Of a stretch of DNA of 64,000 nt, positions 22,997 through 36,893 are shown piece after piece (position 1 is the stretch's first letter; each line of letters opens with the position of its first letter). Source of the DNA: Crambe crambe (lineage: Eukaryota; Porifera; Demospongiae; Poecilosclerida; Crambeidae); contig OZ004592.1 in NCBI GenBank assembly GCA_963924555.1, positions 930,001 through 994,000 on the forward strand, in the 5' to 3' direction. The translations under genes were made by a program, and so were the position numbers. Below the pieces are notes generated by a model. The model saw only the letters and a list, made by a program, of their open reading frames with translations. It made no database searches and was not told the origin of the DNA.

Positions 22997-23001
22997 TATA
23001 C

Positions 23002-23556
23002 CATCTTCTCTCTCTCAGAGTGAATCGGGTATGCTAGCTAGCTATAGGTTACACTGAAATTTCAAATGAATGTTAAATGAAGTAGCCTATACATGACCAT
23101 GGAGGAGGGCTCTGCTCGATTATGCATGCAGTATTTCAGACAGCCTGGCTCTCTCCGTATGCGCAATAATTATTGTGTGTTCAGTGACACTAGACGAATG
23201 CAATGCATTGTGGGGCGAGCATGCAGCTTGGCATCTCTTTCCCCTCAGTGTTCCTGGTTTTCATTCTCTCTCTCTCAGGATTTGGAGCCTGCATGGCCTC
23301 TCTTTCCCCAGCTGTCAACCACTGACTTGCATGCCCTCAAGTGCTCCAACCTACATGTCTTTTCTCTGTGTTTGAGTTGCCTTATCTCATATAGTAGCTA
23401 CCCTTTGTTTTATGAGTTTCTCTTCTTTCTGTTCAGCAGTCTCGGAAGCACACTGAACTCCCTTCTAACTACACCCAACTTTAATTAGTAGCTAGCTAGC
23501 ATGCAAACAATTAAGTTGTTAGCTATTAGGCAAGCATTTAAAAAAAATCTTTATCA
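23002..23556. other. Spacer, no supported gene
   Basis: A 131-codon open frame at 23093-23488 on the plus strand is serine/leucine-rich, has no recognisable domain, and contains TCTC-rich low-complexity sequence. I do not support it as a gene. Confidence 0.5.
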
Positions 23557-23990
23557 AGATCTCACCATCTTGATTTTGTTTCTTTAAATCTGGAAAAGGA
23601 GGTATGTATACTGTGGCAATGGAACCTGGAATGCTTCCTAAAGTCTGCTAGAAAAATCCCTGCATGGACCGTGTTCTTTGATCAGAAGATTTGCCACACA
23701 TCTATAGTATCTGCGAGGAATGTTCCATATCATGCAACATGTAGGGGTACCTGATTATCACACAAATCAATGAGACATCTGGCATGACTGGAGTCTTTTA
23801 TCATGCATGGATATAATAGGCAAGCCATGAATATATCACTTCTTCTCTGTATGTGTTTGGGGTTATGATAAGATGTAGATGTTCGTGAAATGAGAAGTAG
23901 CTATGTAACACCATCAACACCACAGACTGGTTTGTAAATACTTGAGGCACAAAGGCAGTTAGGACTAGCTAGTGGGCACAAGATCAGACC
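23557..23990 (-). pseudogene. OATP remnant (pieces of exon 7 and exon 5)
   Basis: 23557-23705 resembles exon 7 of OATP-3/OATP-4 (the stretch encoding LGSIPG and the VADHQR region, including GGAATGCTTCCTA), with deletions and frame breaks. 23900-23985 resembles the Kazal exon (ACACCATCAACACCACAGA, then TGGTTTGTAAATACTTGAGG). Exon 6 is missing between them. It is a decayed copy lying between OATP-3 and OATP-4. Confidence 0.75.
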
Positions 23991-24000
23991 CACTAGCTAG

Positions 24001-24744
24001 CTAGTTAGCTTTTTTTTTGTGTGTGTGTGTGTGTGTGTGTTTGTAGCTGCTACCTAATGCATGCCAGTATAGCTAGCTATTTGAGACAGCATAACTTTGT
24101 CTCTCCGTGCACACATGAAATGAGGGGCTGGGGGCTGGGGAAGACTGCACTGAGCATGCCCACATGTTTAGTGTAGCAATGAAGTGGACATGCAATTAAC
24201 ACAAAGCATTGATCACATAACAATGATGGGTTACTGTATCCAGTGCCTCTTAATTGCAAAGACCCACTAAACATGTGTTCAGTGGAATTTATCATAAACA
24301 CAGAGTAACTAGCCAGCTAACAGGTCGTAGCTAATAGGACAGACACGATCTTTGGATGGCCTTAGAAATAGCAATTGCTAGTTGGCCACTCCTATAGATT
24401 AAAAACAACAACAAAAAACACAACAACAGGACGAAGTGGACATGCAATTAGCTAGCTAAACACAAAACATTCATCACACACACACAGGCAGATCCCTTAC
24501 CCACCCACCCCTTCTGAAGGGTCTGGCTTGCGAAACTAGCTGCATGCAGTGATAGCTATCACCCAGTGGCCTCAAAGGCTCCATACAAGGCGGGCGTTAT
24601 TTAGACTACTTGGCTATAGCTACTAAAGTGTATACAAAAATAATGCATGTAGCTAATAGCTGTAATAAATTAATCATACTAAGCAAGGTACAAACTATCT
24701 AGGTAAAGTTGCCAAATTTAATAAGGGTTGTGATATTAGCTAGT
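24001..24744. other. Spacer with (GT)n and repeated array-specific segments
   Basis: Short (GT)n at about 24018-24040. The segment around 24250-24305 (ACATGTGTTCAGTGGAATTT) recurs near 27195, 33250, 33385 and 38395, so it is part of the inter-gene spacer that was duplicated with the OATP units. No gene seen. Confidence 0.5.
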
Positions 24745-24850
24745 TAGCTATGTTTTCACTGCATTCCCATTCCCATTCATCTCACCATCTTCATTTTGCT
24801 CTGTTTCTTTAATAGCTATCTGTTTTCTCCAGTAAACAGTAACATCTGGA
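24745..24850 (-). pseudogene. OATP remnant (3' end of exon 7)
   Basis: The stretch TTTTCACTGCATTCCCATTC through CATCTTCATTTTGCTCTG matches the C-terminal end and stop region of OATP-4 exon 7 at 27505-27580. The rest of the exon is replaced by a minisatellite. It is separate from the remnant at 23557. Confidence 0.75.
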
Positions 24851-24889
24851 TCTGGATGGATGGATCCAAATTACCATCCAGTAACAGTA

Positions 24890-25475
24890 ACTTAATTAAA
24901 AAATCCATATGATATCTGGTAGTTAACCAGAGGTAACTGGGTAAAAGGTGAAAAATAAATACGACCACTATCTTATAACCCCTGAAACCAAAGGTAACTA
25001 AGTAACAGGAGGAAAAAAATATGACCACTACTCTTATAAATGTGCCAACGATAACCGAAGGTAACTGGGTGACAGGAGGGGAAAAGTACTACCACTATCT
25101 TAAAAACGTGGTAACCTATGGAGAAAGTACCAAAGGTACTGAAGGTAACTGGGTGATAGGAGGGGAAAAGTATTACCACTATCTTAAAAATGTGGTAACC
25201 TATGGAACCAATGGTAACCGAAGGTAACTAAGTAACATGAGGGGAAAAAATACTACCACTATATCTTAAAAATGTGGTAACCTATGGAGAAGGTAACCGA
25301 AGGTAACTGGGTAACAGGAGGGGGGAAAATACTACCACTACCGAAAAAACGTGATAACCTATGGAACCAATGATAACCGAAGGTAACCAAAGGTAACTGG
25401 GTAACAGGAGGGGGAAAATACTAGCTATACCACTATGCTATAGCTAATGGGTAACCGGAGGTAACTAGATAACCA
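24890..25475. repeat. Minisatellite of GGTAAC-containing units
   Basis: Irregular units of about 75-80 bp contain GGTAACTGGGTAACAGGAGG, ACTACCACTATCTTAAAAA and GTGGTAACCTATGGA. The GGTAAC core is itself repeated several times in each unit. Open frames across it are repeat artefacts. Confidence 0.85.
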
Positions 25476-25934
25476 AGGAGGGAAAAATCCATATCATGGA
25501 ACCAAGGTCTTTCCTTTTCATTTTTAAGCACCGCAAGTGGTACCAAGAATTGCAGTCGTCACATTGCACCCATAACACATGCTTTCCTTTGTAAGTAGAA
25601 ATGGTGATTCATCAGCATCACAGATAACTCTCTCTTCCGGCCTCGTCATCATCACACTCCACTGCATATCTTTTTTTGAGATTAGCTAATGGATATAGCG
25701 TGTTGGTTCTATGGTACATCTTACACTGAGAAGTTAGAGCCACCTGCTAGTAACTCAGGCATATTTGCAGAGCGCTAGCAACCAAAAAAATGATAAGCTT
25801 ACCCAGATCTGCATATTTTTAGTGTACCTTGCATTATTAAAGCTAGCTTAGCTAGGTTGGAGAATCAGAACTAGACATGGTGTAGTGTAACACATGATTA
25901 TCAGGTGATATAATTATGAATAATTATATCTATC

Positions 25935-26196
25935 CAGGGTTTCATCTAGGAATTTTATCTTGGGGGGGAAGCTCACCGATTGTGTGGCCATAGGCCACAG
26001 CGTGCGGGAGGGGGGCGCAAAGCCAAAAATGCTTACTGCTCTGAAGTATCCCAAATTGGTCCCCTTTGGTGACTACAGGTAACAACCTGTGGTCACCAAA
26101 GGAATAAAAATGTATTTATAGCTACTTTGGGGGGGGGGGGAAGTTGAGCTGTTTGGGGGGAAGCTTCCCCTACACCCCCCCTTAGATGAAACCCTG
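25935..26196. mobile_element. MITE, CAGGGTTTCATCTA ends, 5-bp target duplication CTATC
   Basis: CAGGGTTTCATCTAGG at the left and TTAGATGAAACCCTG at the right are complements. CTATC at 25930-25934 and 26197-26201 is the target duplication. The interior has several G/C runs. Same family by ends and target length as 4632, 22631, 41611 and 42870. Confidence 0.8.
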
Positions 26197-26201
26197 CTAT
26201 C

Positions 26202-27501
26202 ACAGTGGAATTTTTATAACAATGTTGCATATTTAGAAGAAGATTTGCATACTTGTTTTGCATATAAATATGCATGATAACATACACTTGGAGGTATTTG
26301 TGGCCTGAGTGGTGGAATAATATACATAGCTAGAGTGCATGGAATTATGAATGGACAAAATGGTGGGAAGACCCTGTACTATTGTGAGCAGTTTTGAATC
26401 TACAAGCTCTAGACTAGTAGCTAAGGGAGTCATTCCAATTCACTATAACTCACCATTAGCTTTTGATATCAAGCGATTTAGAGTTCTATATAGACTAACA
26501 AGGAAGTCACTTTCATGATTCCAGTTTGTGACCCATGCACCATAGCTTTTGGCATACATTATAGCCAATGAGTTTATTATTTACCACACACTGTGTGCCT
26601 GTGTAGAGCTACTGGGCAGCATATTGTCATATGTAATCATTTGAGTGGTTTTTATACCAACTACAGTATAATTATGAGCATGCTATTTAGCTCTAAGTGT
26701 TTTAATGTGCCTGAGCTGCACGAGCATTATAGCAGTGCACCATGCATTAAAACACATGAAGCTAGATCAGACTGATTTAGTGCTGATCACATGACTTGGA
26801 TCCGATCGAATTCCAGTTGGTCCTTACAGAACCCTAGCCCTAGTCTAGTCCAATGCAGATATTCAAAAAATGAGGTAAATTCCTGTTTGAAACCCTAAAA
26901 TCTACAAAAGGAGCTGTTCATTTACTGTAATTGCTAGGGACTGAGGCTGGAAGGTCATAGTCCTAGTGGATCTTCCACTACGCGCGCTCGGTGTACTTTC
27001 AGCACAGTTCCTCAAGTGTCCACTAAAGACTTAGTGCACATAAAGGTGGGCTTTAAGAGATTTAAAGAGGATCTGATTGGTCACAAGTCATGTGACCAGC
27101 ACTAATACGTATTTTAGTCATGGTTTTAGTTCATTCTAGCTACCCAATGTAAAGAATCATCCAGTGCCCTCAAAGATTCTGCATGCCCAATTGACATGTG
27201 TTCAGTGGAATTTACTATAAACACAAAGTGGAAATGTAGCTAATTAACACAAAGCATTCATTGCATGCAATGATATCACCCAGTGCTCAAACGCTCACTA
27301 AACATGCCCTACAAGGTGGGTGTTGATTAGACTAACTACTTGGCTAATAAGACAAAAAGTATTGCATAGGTAATGTTCTGAAGTGCACACAAAATAATGC
27401 TAATGCATGTAGCTAGCTGCAATAATAATTATATTTACTAAGCAAGCATAGGTATAAACTATCAAGGTAAAGTTGCCAAATTATAATCCACAGGGTTGAT
27501 A
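26202..27501. other. Inter-OATP spacer, no gene seen
   Basis: Segments such as CATATGTAATCATTTGAGTGG (26628) and the block around 26760-26850 recur at about 31675 and 37637, and at 37770-37860. This shows the spacer was duplicated along with OATP units. No coding frame or RNA gene supported. Confidence 0.6.
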
Positions 27502-30351
27502 TTATGTTTTCACTGCATTCACATTCTCATTGATCTCATCATCTTCATTTTGCTCTGTTTCTTTCATATTTGTTTTCTCCATCAGAGGAATTGGATTGAT
27601 GGCTTCTTTCTTCTCTTTGGCTTCCATCTCTTCCTCGTAAGCATTTTTCTTGGGGTAACATAGCCAAGTTAGAAATAAGAAGATGGCTACTAAAAGTACT
27701 ACTGCACAACTAAAGACTCCCATAGCAATACGGAGAAGATGATTATCATACACCCAACAGTTTCCTCTTTCGTTGCATTCAAATCGGAAAAGGAGGCATA
27801 CTGTGTCGATGATAGCCCCTACGGCAATGGGACCTGGAATGCTTCCTAAAAGTCTGCTAAAAAATCCCTGGATCCCAAGAGCCAGTGTTCTTTGATGATC
27901 TGCCACACATCTATAAGAGGGTTAAATAAGTTACTAACACATGCACGCTATGTACAAAACCTTCCTAACCCCACCCTCTGTAGTTGTAAAGATATAGTTA
28001 TGGGTCCCCATGTAGGGGTAGCTAGCTACCTGATTGTCATAAAAATGAATGGGACATTTAGCATAAAGAGGATGGTAAAGCCGATGATTGAAAGAACGAT
28101 GTGCGGAATAAGAGTGTTGCAAATTTGTGGACATGCCCCAATAATAGCTACGCTCTTCTCAAGGAATGGGTCTGGATCAAGTTGGCCACTACTGACATCC
28201 CCCTGCATTGTCATCATCGTTTCATTGAGTGATCCATTGCCCATTTCTTCCATTGCTCGAGCTTGGAGGCGGTTACGAATACAGGTACAATTCACAAACG
28301 ACTGTAAAATAAAAATAAGAAAAATTAACGAGTTTTTATAGCAAGAAAATTAATATGTCCCTTTTTAATAACCTGACTATAATATATATATATATATATA
28401 TATAGCACTTCTTCTGTGTGCATGTTTGAGGGGTTATGATAAGATGCATGTATAGCTACCACATCGTAAGAAAAAGCTGTACCGTGAAATCAGCTCTTGT
28501 ACATCCTGCCCTGCAAGGTGAGAAGTATGTAACACCATCAGCACCGCAGACTGGTTCGTAAATACTCGAGGCACAAAGGCATGAAGAAGCACAGTTAGGA
28601 CTACTAGTAGGCACAAGATCAGAACCACTGGTTAACCTGTAGCTGTAATTAGAAGATACATTATCTAGTTAGCTATAGCTACTACAAGACTGTATGGCTT
28701 ACGTACTTTGAGTCTTCACCAGCATATGGAACTTGTAGCCCAGCTAAGTTTACAGTAGGACATCCCAATAGAAACACAAGGAGGAATGGTGCACTGATGA
28801 TCGCTAAGATAGTGCAGATAACTAGTAAACGACGCACTGATTTAACGAAGAAAATAATCAGTGAACCAAGAATGATTCCAACAAGAGCAGTAGGAATACC
28901 TTTGTAAAATATATATATTATCATCATAGCTATACTGGTACTTGTAGAACCTTACCGAGTCCTGCAGAAAGTATACTTGCAAAAGACGAATTGAAATAGA
29001 ACTGAACTTCATAGAATTTAACACCAAAAGCCAAAAATCCACCAATGATAAAGAGGCTGGTCACTATTCCCAGAGTAATAAATATGAAACTTGGGTTCAT
29101 CATCACTTGGCAAAAATTGTGGGGGAAAGATTTGATTGACTCCTTGAAGTTCCCTCTCTCAGAAGCAATTCCTCCTGCATGTGACTTTGCCATTTCTTTC
29201 CGCCGCTCTATCCTCACTAAGTGGCTGTCTGGAAGATACTTTGGAAACATCAAGAAAGGGATTGCAGTGATAAAGCTTAATCCAGCACCTATAATAAAGC
29301 ACAGCCACCAGGCACCGACCCAACTAGGAAGAAAAAGATCCAGTTCAGTCTCTCTCCATGGATCAACGTACAGTGTTAGAAAACCCGCTGCTATTCCAAG
29401 TCCAATTGCTGGACCAATAATTGAACACAAGTAGAACAATCCGATGTGGATGGAGACATATTTTGGATGAACAATATCATCAATGAAGGTGGTCCCAATC
29501 GTGAATAACGGTGCTGCCCCAAAGCCCATAATCAGTATGCCAAAATAGAAAAAAAGTAGCGCTAAGTTGTCACTGTTTTGTGCATCACAAACTGTAGAGT
29601 TGGGAGAAAGTAGAGACTCTCCACACGATTCAAAAAAAAAACTCCCTGAATTAGTTACATATTCTCCAAAGACAAATTGTGGCAGGGCAAAAATAATAGC
29701 ACCTGTATATTAAAAGTTGGTTAGATTAATAGATCTATTTAACTGGAAATAGCTATCAAACTGCATGACATTGCATTAAAAAATAAGTACGCACCAAGTC
29801 CCAGCAGAATGAGACTTATGCCGAGCCACCTTGGTTTGTGAGTTTGCCTTCTCCCTCCAAAATAAGAAATAAAAATGATTGATAAAGCCACTGCTGCATC
29901 AAAAATGGCAGTTATCGATCCCAGTTGTTTGGCACTCAGCTTATAACGCTGCTCTATACTGGTTATCACTGCTGGTATAAAGCCTATTAAAAGTGAAAGA
30001 ACAGAGACAAAATTGCCAGTTATAACAATAGATCATGCTTGGCAGCTAATAACTAGCTACTGTCACTCCTAGATCAATATAGAAAAATTTACTGACAATT
30101 AAGAGACATGAAAACTGCTGGTGAGTCAATTTAGCTATGAAATTACCTGAAGCAATGGCCCCCTCAACTAGGGCATAACAGCTGAGCATGAAGGTGAAAA
30201 ATTTGGCACTCCTAAAAATCTGCAAACACCTAGGCCTGCACTTTCCTATTCCGCAAAAATATTCTACAGGCATTTCCTCTTCATCTTCCAATGCCATTAA
30301 GTCTGTTGTTGTTGTTGGGGATGAGGGATGTCCATTTTTACCTTCATGCAT
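27502..30351 (-). CDS. OATP-4, organic anion transporter polypeptide (SLCO-type)
   Basis: Seven exons: 30147-30351, 29795-29983, 28956-29702, 28707-28899, 28483-28642, 28030-28301, 27502-27910 (2175 nt, 724 residues), no internal stop. Intron 2 uses a GTGCGT donor. The OATP signature SWVGAWWLCFI is near residue 260 and is followed by the large intracellular loop (DSHLVRIERRKEMAKS). The Kazal-like domain (SIYEPVCGADGVTYF, SPCRAGC) falls in exon 5. Exon 6 carries several N-glycosylation sequons in the extracellular loop. The C-terminus is Glu/Asn-rich. It is closest to OATP-5, with most of exons 3-7 near identical, so the pair arose recently with its flanks. Function as a membrane uptake carrier follows from the family; substrate unknown. 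Confidence 0.92.
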
Positions 30352-32834
30352 GGTCAGAATGAAGTAGTTGTGCAGTTAGAGATTAGTAGTTCTATGCATC
30401 TAATCTGGCCTGGCCTGGCCTGGCTAGGCTGATCAGATCCTTTTATATACAAAAAAAATTACATATAGCATATAATATGTGCATCTAGGCCAAATGCCAT
30501 GTGCATGCAGTACGGTGTACTTGTACGTGTCATGATTGCATACCGCTTCATAGCCCATGCATAAAAAATGCGCATGATGAACTACGCATGCGTAGTGTCA
30601 GATCTATTATTATTTTCTATGTAATGAAATTCTCATGTAAGACAATACAGTGTAGGAGATAAAATAGTGTAGAAGATGGATAGCACAGTGTAGAGGATAA
30701 AAAACAAAGGGTCAACATGTGTTCAGTCTGTATATCCTGCAGGGTATCTCTGGCTGCGCTGCCCATCCAGTGTCAGATTTTGGCCTTGATTGCACATGTG
30801 CAATGACGTTTATGCATGCCCAGTACACAGTTGTCAGTGCAGCTAGCTATATAGTTATGGATAGCCCTAAATTCGATCCTGCACAACTATGACTAAGGGT
30901 TATTCTTGCTATGACTTGAGCCTGCTAGCTAAATTCCTACATATATGCATGAATTCCACATAGAAGACCTCTCATGGAATTTTGAGGGTAAGATACCAGA
31001 CAGTGACGTTAACTAAAGGTAAGATACCGGACAGTGACATGTAGCTAGTCTGTACCTATATCCGGGAGCTGGTTTAGCTAACTGTGAGAATCACATACTT
31101 GTTGGTTGAAATCACCTACTCTATCGTATGTCTTACACTGAGAAGAAGTCAAGCCACCTGCTAGCTATAGGATATATTTGTGGTCTGAGTCAGTGTACAT
31201 ACGTAGAGTGCATGCATGGAATTATGAATGGACTGACTATTGTGAATAGAGCAGAGCTCTCTAGACTAGTAGTGATCCATCATTCTTCAATCCATGCACC
31301 AATTCAGTGATTTTAAAGTTCTAGCTATCAAGGAAGTCACTTTCAAGATTCCAGTTTATGATCCACCATAATTTTTATTATATTATAGCATGTGTGCCTG
31401 TGTAGAGCTACTGGGCAGCACATATGAGAGATCCACTGCCTCTTTCACCCCTGTCCCAGCCTAGAAACTATTTGGTTGCTCCTAGCCATCCCCTTTTTTT
31501 ATGCCTTGAACCACACAATCAAAACTGCATGGAAGCCATTCAATTCACTGCAGGCATGGTGAACATGCACATGCTAAACATTTCATTGTTGTACCTTCCG
31601 TGTTGCTGTAACAAGAGGAACAATGGCAATAATAATATGTGCTCCAAGCACACGTATGCATGCAGCAGCATTGTCATATGTAATCATTTTGTGTGGTTTT
31701 TATACCAACCACAGTAATTGTAACTGTGAGCATGCACACACATTAGGTTCATGTGTGTAACTAATGAAATGCTAAAGTCTGTAAGAGGATATGAAGCTGT
31801 TGACTTACAGTAAGTACTAGGGGCTGGAAGGTTGCTTCCACTAGGCTCCTGTGTACCTTCAGCACAGTTCCTCAAGTGTGCACTAAACAATTTTAGTGCA
31901 CATAAAGGTGTGCTTAAGCACACTTTTCAGAGGATCTGATTGGTATTGGTCACAAGTCATGTGACCAGCACTAATATGTATTTATCATGGTTTTGTATGA
32001 TTAAAGTTCAGCCTATTAAAAGTCTGTTGAATAGTTAAAGTCAGTTGATGATACCACAAGCATTAGCTTTGACTTGGGGCAACGATAAGGAGTACATGCA
32101 TTGGGGAATGTAGAGTCTACCATCTCTTAGACAATCACATACAACAATTATTAATCTTCTGCATGCAAATGATTGTGCTCAAAATTATGCATCAGGTAGC
32201 CACTCAAGATCCCTTATCATTTGTGTCTGTGGCTGATAGTTAGTACCTAGTGAGAGGAATGCTAAAAAGAATGAAAAGCACTGAAGTGCTAACCCTCAGC
32301 ATACACTGAAAAAGCTTAGTATTGACAGATATTGAGCAGATAGCTAGCTGATGAGCAGGAGGTATTTAAAAGTATCATTCATTTTTAAAGCAATTGAGCT
32401 AGCTAGCATGTGGCTACATAAAGCTTGTCATGGCAAACACCATCGTAGACTTGTCACTAAAGACATAATTATTAATGCTGTTGCTCCACTAAACAGCTCA
32501 CCTTGTCAGATTGTTTGTGCATGCGCAAACAATCTGTAGCTACCTCATGCATGAGCTCAGCTCCCTTCTTCGTGCACACATTGGTTCTATATAATGTATT
32601 TTATATCTGGAGCAATTTTCAGCATTCTAAGATAGTCCATTTCCAAGAAAAGAGCAACAATACCTAGCTGACTCATAATACCCACATCTACCCTAATGAT
32701 CGGCAGTCTAGAGTGTGCATTATAATTATAGAGTATAGGCCCAGAATTGAAGGATTTCGCTTTTTTAAATCAATAACTTTTCAGCTGCGCTAGCTCCTAG
32801 ATCAAGGAGTGACAGACAGACAGACTGACAGACT

Positions 32835-32876
<42 letters not shown>

Positions 32877-33678
32877 AAAAGATTACTATAACCCTTGCGC
32901 GCATACGCTGAGGGTTAATTAATTGCAGAGTGTTATGTACAAATACATCTACCATAGATTGTCTCTCTTTCACTCTGCCTACAATGATGCATACTCTACC
33001 AGTAGGTACACCAACTGCCATGTTCCAATCCGAACAGAATATTTCTGAAATTACTGAGACTTCTGAGCTCAGGATATAATCTAGTATTTCAAAATAGAGC
33101 TCATAGCTCGCTATGCTTACATGTGCTATGATCTATAACTATGTGGCTTGAACTGCATGCAGTATTTCAGACAGCATATCTGTCTCTCCTCCATGCACAC
33201 AGGAAATGAGGGGGTGGTGGGCTGGGGCTTATCAAAGATTTGCTGAGCATGCCCAACATGTGTTCAGTGGAATTACTATAGTAACTTGGTATAACAAGAC
33301 AAAGAGGACATGTATAATTAACACAAAGCATTCATCACACATAGCTGCATGCAATAACAGTGCCTTCAAAGACTCATTAAACATGCCCCAACATGTGTTC
33401 AGTGTGGAATTTATCATAAACACAGCTTACAGAGTAACCAAGACAATTAAAGTGGATATGCATTCGTCACACACAGCTGCATGCAATGATATCACCCAGT
33501 GTTCAAAGGCTCACTAAACATGCCCCATCATACAAGGTGGGCGTTACTTAGACCGCTCTTGGCTAATAAGACATGTTCTGAAGTGTACACAAAATAATAC
33601 TAAATACATAACTGCAATGATTATACTTAGCTGGCTACATACAAACTATCTAGGTACATTCAACAGGGTTGATATTAG
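30352..33678. other. Inter-OATP spacer, no gene seen
   Basis: Large parts repeat in 36482-38200 (for example TGCATGAATTCCACA at about 30945 and 36808, and AGCAGCATTGTCATATGTAAT at 31665 and 37623). An ACGCATGCGTAG palindrome at about 30588 and a short hairpin at 32509-32536 (AGATTGTTTGTGCATGCG) are visible. Open frames here are short and without domains. Confidence 0.55.
32811..32874. repeat. (GACA)n microsatellite
   Basis: About 15 tetranucleotide units with two GACT variants, ending in an A-run. Confidence 0.95.
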
Positions 33679-36481
33679 CTATGCTTCCACTGCATTCACA
33701 TTCCAATCGATCTCACCATCTTCATTTTCTTTTATATCTATTTTCTCCATCAGAGGAATTGGATTGATGGCTTCTTTCTTCTCTTTGGCTTCCATCTCTT
33801 CCTCATAAGCATTTTTCTTGGGGTAACATAGCCAAGTTAGAAATAAGAAGATGGCTATTAAAAGTACTACTGCAAAACCAAAGATTGCCATAGCAACACG
33901 GAGAAGATGATTATCATACACCCAACAGTTTCCTCTTTCGTTGCATTCAAATCGGAAAAGGAGGCATACAGTGTCGATGATAGCCCCAACGACTATGGGA
34001 CTTGGAATGCTTCCTAAAACCCTGCTAAAAAATCCCTGGATCCCAAGAGCCAGTGTTCTTTGATGATCTGCCACACATCTATAAGAGGGTTTAATAAGTT
34101 ACTAACACATGGTATGTACAAAACCTTCCTAACCCCACCCTCTGTAGTTATATAGTTATGCGGGTGTACCTGATTGTCACAAAAATGAATGGGACATCTA
34201 CAATAAAGAGGATGGTAAAGCCGATGATTGAAAGAATGATGTGCGGAATAAGAGTGTTGCAAATTTGTGGACATGCCCCAATAGTAGCTACGCTCTCCTT
34301 GAGAAATGAGTCTGGACCAATAAGTGTTTGTTGTTGGCCACTATTGACATTGCCCATTTCCCCCTGCATTGTCATCATCGTTTCATTGAATGATCCATTG
34401 CCCATTTTTTCCATTGCTCGAGCTTGGAGGTGGTTACGAATACAGGTACAATTCACAAATGACTGTAAAATAATAATAATAAAATGAGTCAACATTATGC
34501 CCTTCTTAATAACCTGACTATATGTAAGCACTTCTGTGTTGTGTTTGGGAGGTTATGACAAGATGTGATATTTGTAAGAAAAAGCTATACCGTGAAATCA
34601 GGTGCTCTTGTACATCCTGCCCTGCAAGGTGAGAAGTATGTAACACCATCAGCACCACAGACTGGTTCATAAATACTCGAGGTACAAAGGCATGAAGAAG
34701 CACAGTTAGGACTGCTTGTAGGCACAAGATCAGAACCACTGGTTAACCTGTAGCTGTAAAAAGAAGATATTTAGCTATAGTTAGCTACTACAAGACAGTA
34801 TGGCTTACGCACTTTGAGTCTTCACCAGCATATGGAACTTGTAGCCCAGCTAGGTTTGCAGTAGGACATCCCAATAGAAAGACAAGGAGGAATGGTGCAC
34901 CAATGATCGCTAAGATAGTGCAGATAACTAGTACATGACGCACGTTGGATTTAGCGAAGAAAATAAGCAGTGAACCAAGAAGGATTCCAACAAGAGCAGT
35001 AGGAATACCTTTATGATAATATATATACGTAATAATATATTCTGGTACTTTGTAGTCCTATGGTACAACCTTACCGAGTCCTGCAGAAAATATACTTGCA
35101 ATAGACGAATTGTAATAAAACTGAACTTCATAGAATTTCACACCAAAAGCCAAAAATCCACCAATGATTAAGAGGCTGATTACTAGTGCCAGAGTAATAA
35201 ATATGAAACTTGGGTTCATCATCACTTGACAAAAATTGCGGGGGAAAGATTTGATTGACTCCTTGAAGTTCCCTCTCTCAGAAGCGATTCCTCCTGCATG
35301 TGACTTTGCCATTTCTTTTCGCCGCTCTATCCTCACTAAGTGGCTGTCTGGAAGATACTTTGGAAACATCAAGAAAGGGATTGCAGTGATAAAGCTTAAT
35401 CCAGCACCTATAATAAAGCACAGCCACCAGGCACCGACCCAACTAGGAAGAAAAAGATCCAGTTCAGTCTCTCTCCATGGATCAACGTAGAGTGTTAGAA
35501 AACCTGCTGCCATTCCAAGTCCAATTGCTGGACCGATAATCGAACACAAGTAGAATAATCCAATGTGGATGGAGACATATTTTGGATAAGCAATATCATC
35601 AATGAAGGTGGTCCCAATCGTGAATAACGGTGCTGCCCCAAAGCCCATAATCAGTACGCCAATGTAGAAAAAAACTAGTGCTAAGTCATCACTGTTTTGC
35701 ACATCACAGACTGTAGAATTCGAAAATTGAGACTCTCCACACGATTCGAAAAGAAATCCCCCAAATGTTGTTACTTGGTATTCTCCAAAGACAAATTGTG
35801 GCAGAGCAAAGATAATAGCACCTGTATAAAATTTAGTAGATCTATTTAGCTGCAGATAGCTAGCTAGCTATCAAACTGACATTGCATAAAGACATACCAA
35901 GTCCCTGCACAATGAGACATATGCCAAGCCACCTTGGTTTGTGAGTTTGCCTTCTCCCTCCAAAATAAGAAATAAAAATGATTGAGAAAGCCACTGCTGC
36001 ATCAAAAATGGCAGTTATCGATCCCAGTTGTGTGGCACTCAGCTTATAACGCTGCTCAATACTGGTTATCACTGCTGGTATAAAGCCTATTAAGAGTGAG
36101 AGAACAGAGACAATGTTGAATTTATATTTCCTGTTAATAACAATAGATTATGCTTGGCTCAAGTAGCTAGCATAATAATTGATATAGCTAATAGCTACTG
36201 TCACTCCTAGCTCAATATAGCTAATTCTAGTAGAAAGATTCAGTTACTGACAAGAGACATGAAAGAGTCGTGAAATTACCTGAAGCAATGGCCCCCTCGA
36301 CTAGGGCGTAACAGCTGAGAATGAAGGTGAAAAATTTGGCACTCCTGAAAATCTGCAAACATTTAGGCCTGCACTTTCCTATTCCACAAAAATATTCTAC
36401 AGGCATTTCCTCTTCATCTTCCAATGCCATTAAGCCTGTTGTTATTGGAGATGAAGGATGTCCATTTTTACCCTCGTGCAT
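33679..36481 (-). CDS. OATP-5, organic anion transporter polypeptide (SLCO-type)
   Basis: Seven exons: 36280-36481, 35898-36086, 35075-35821, 34813-35008, 34591-34753, 34170-34462, 33679-34078 (2190 nt, 729 residues). Approximate protein map: N-terminal tail and YFCGIGKCRPKCLQIF motif 25-50; OATP signature WVGAWW about 257; Kazal-like loop about 455-495; long glycosylatable loop 500-560; last membrane segments 600-690; acidic tail. It differs from OATP-4 mainly in the exon 6 loop (an extra GQQQTL-type insertion) and in exon 7 (IPSPIV where OATP-4 has IPGPIA). Its 5' and 3' flanks match those of OATP-4, so both genes come from a tandem duplication of about 6.2 kb. Substrate unknown. Confidence 0.92.
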
Positions 36482-36893
36482 GGTCAGAATGAAGTCCTGC
36501 TGTGCGTGATACTCCAGTTAGTAGTTCTATGCATCTAATCTGGCCTGGCCTGGCAGATCCTTATATACAGAAAAATCCAGGCCAAATCATGCGCATGTGC
36601 AATAGGCCAAAATCTGATGCGTTTACGATAGTTTACGGTTGGCTCTATGCTGCACGTTCGCTGGGATGTACAACATTCTTTCCACTGCATTGCAGCGCGT
36701 AATATGAGCTATAGCTAGTTATAATTGCATCTCAATATCCTATAGTAAAAATTAAAAGCACAAACTAGAAGATATAAACCTCACTCACTATGCTAAATCC
36801 CTACATATGCATGAATTCCACAGAGAAGACTTCTCATGGGATTGAGATTAGCTATGTTCAAAGGTAAGATACCAAACAGTGACATTTAGCTAG

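Noticed and set aside
23093-23488. 131-codon open frame on the plus strand
   Set aside because: Low-complexity Ser/Leu composition, no domain, no splice context, and located in a repeat-rich spacer.
32811-32880. Candidate CRISPR-like or regular direct repeat array
   Set aside because: A simple (GACA)n microsatellite without spacers.
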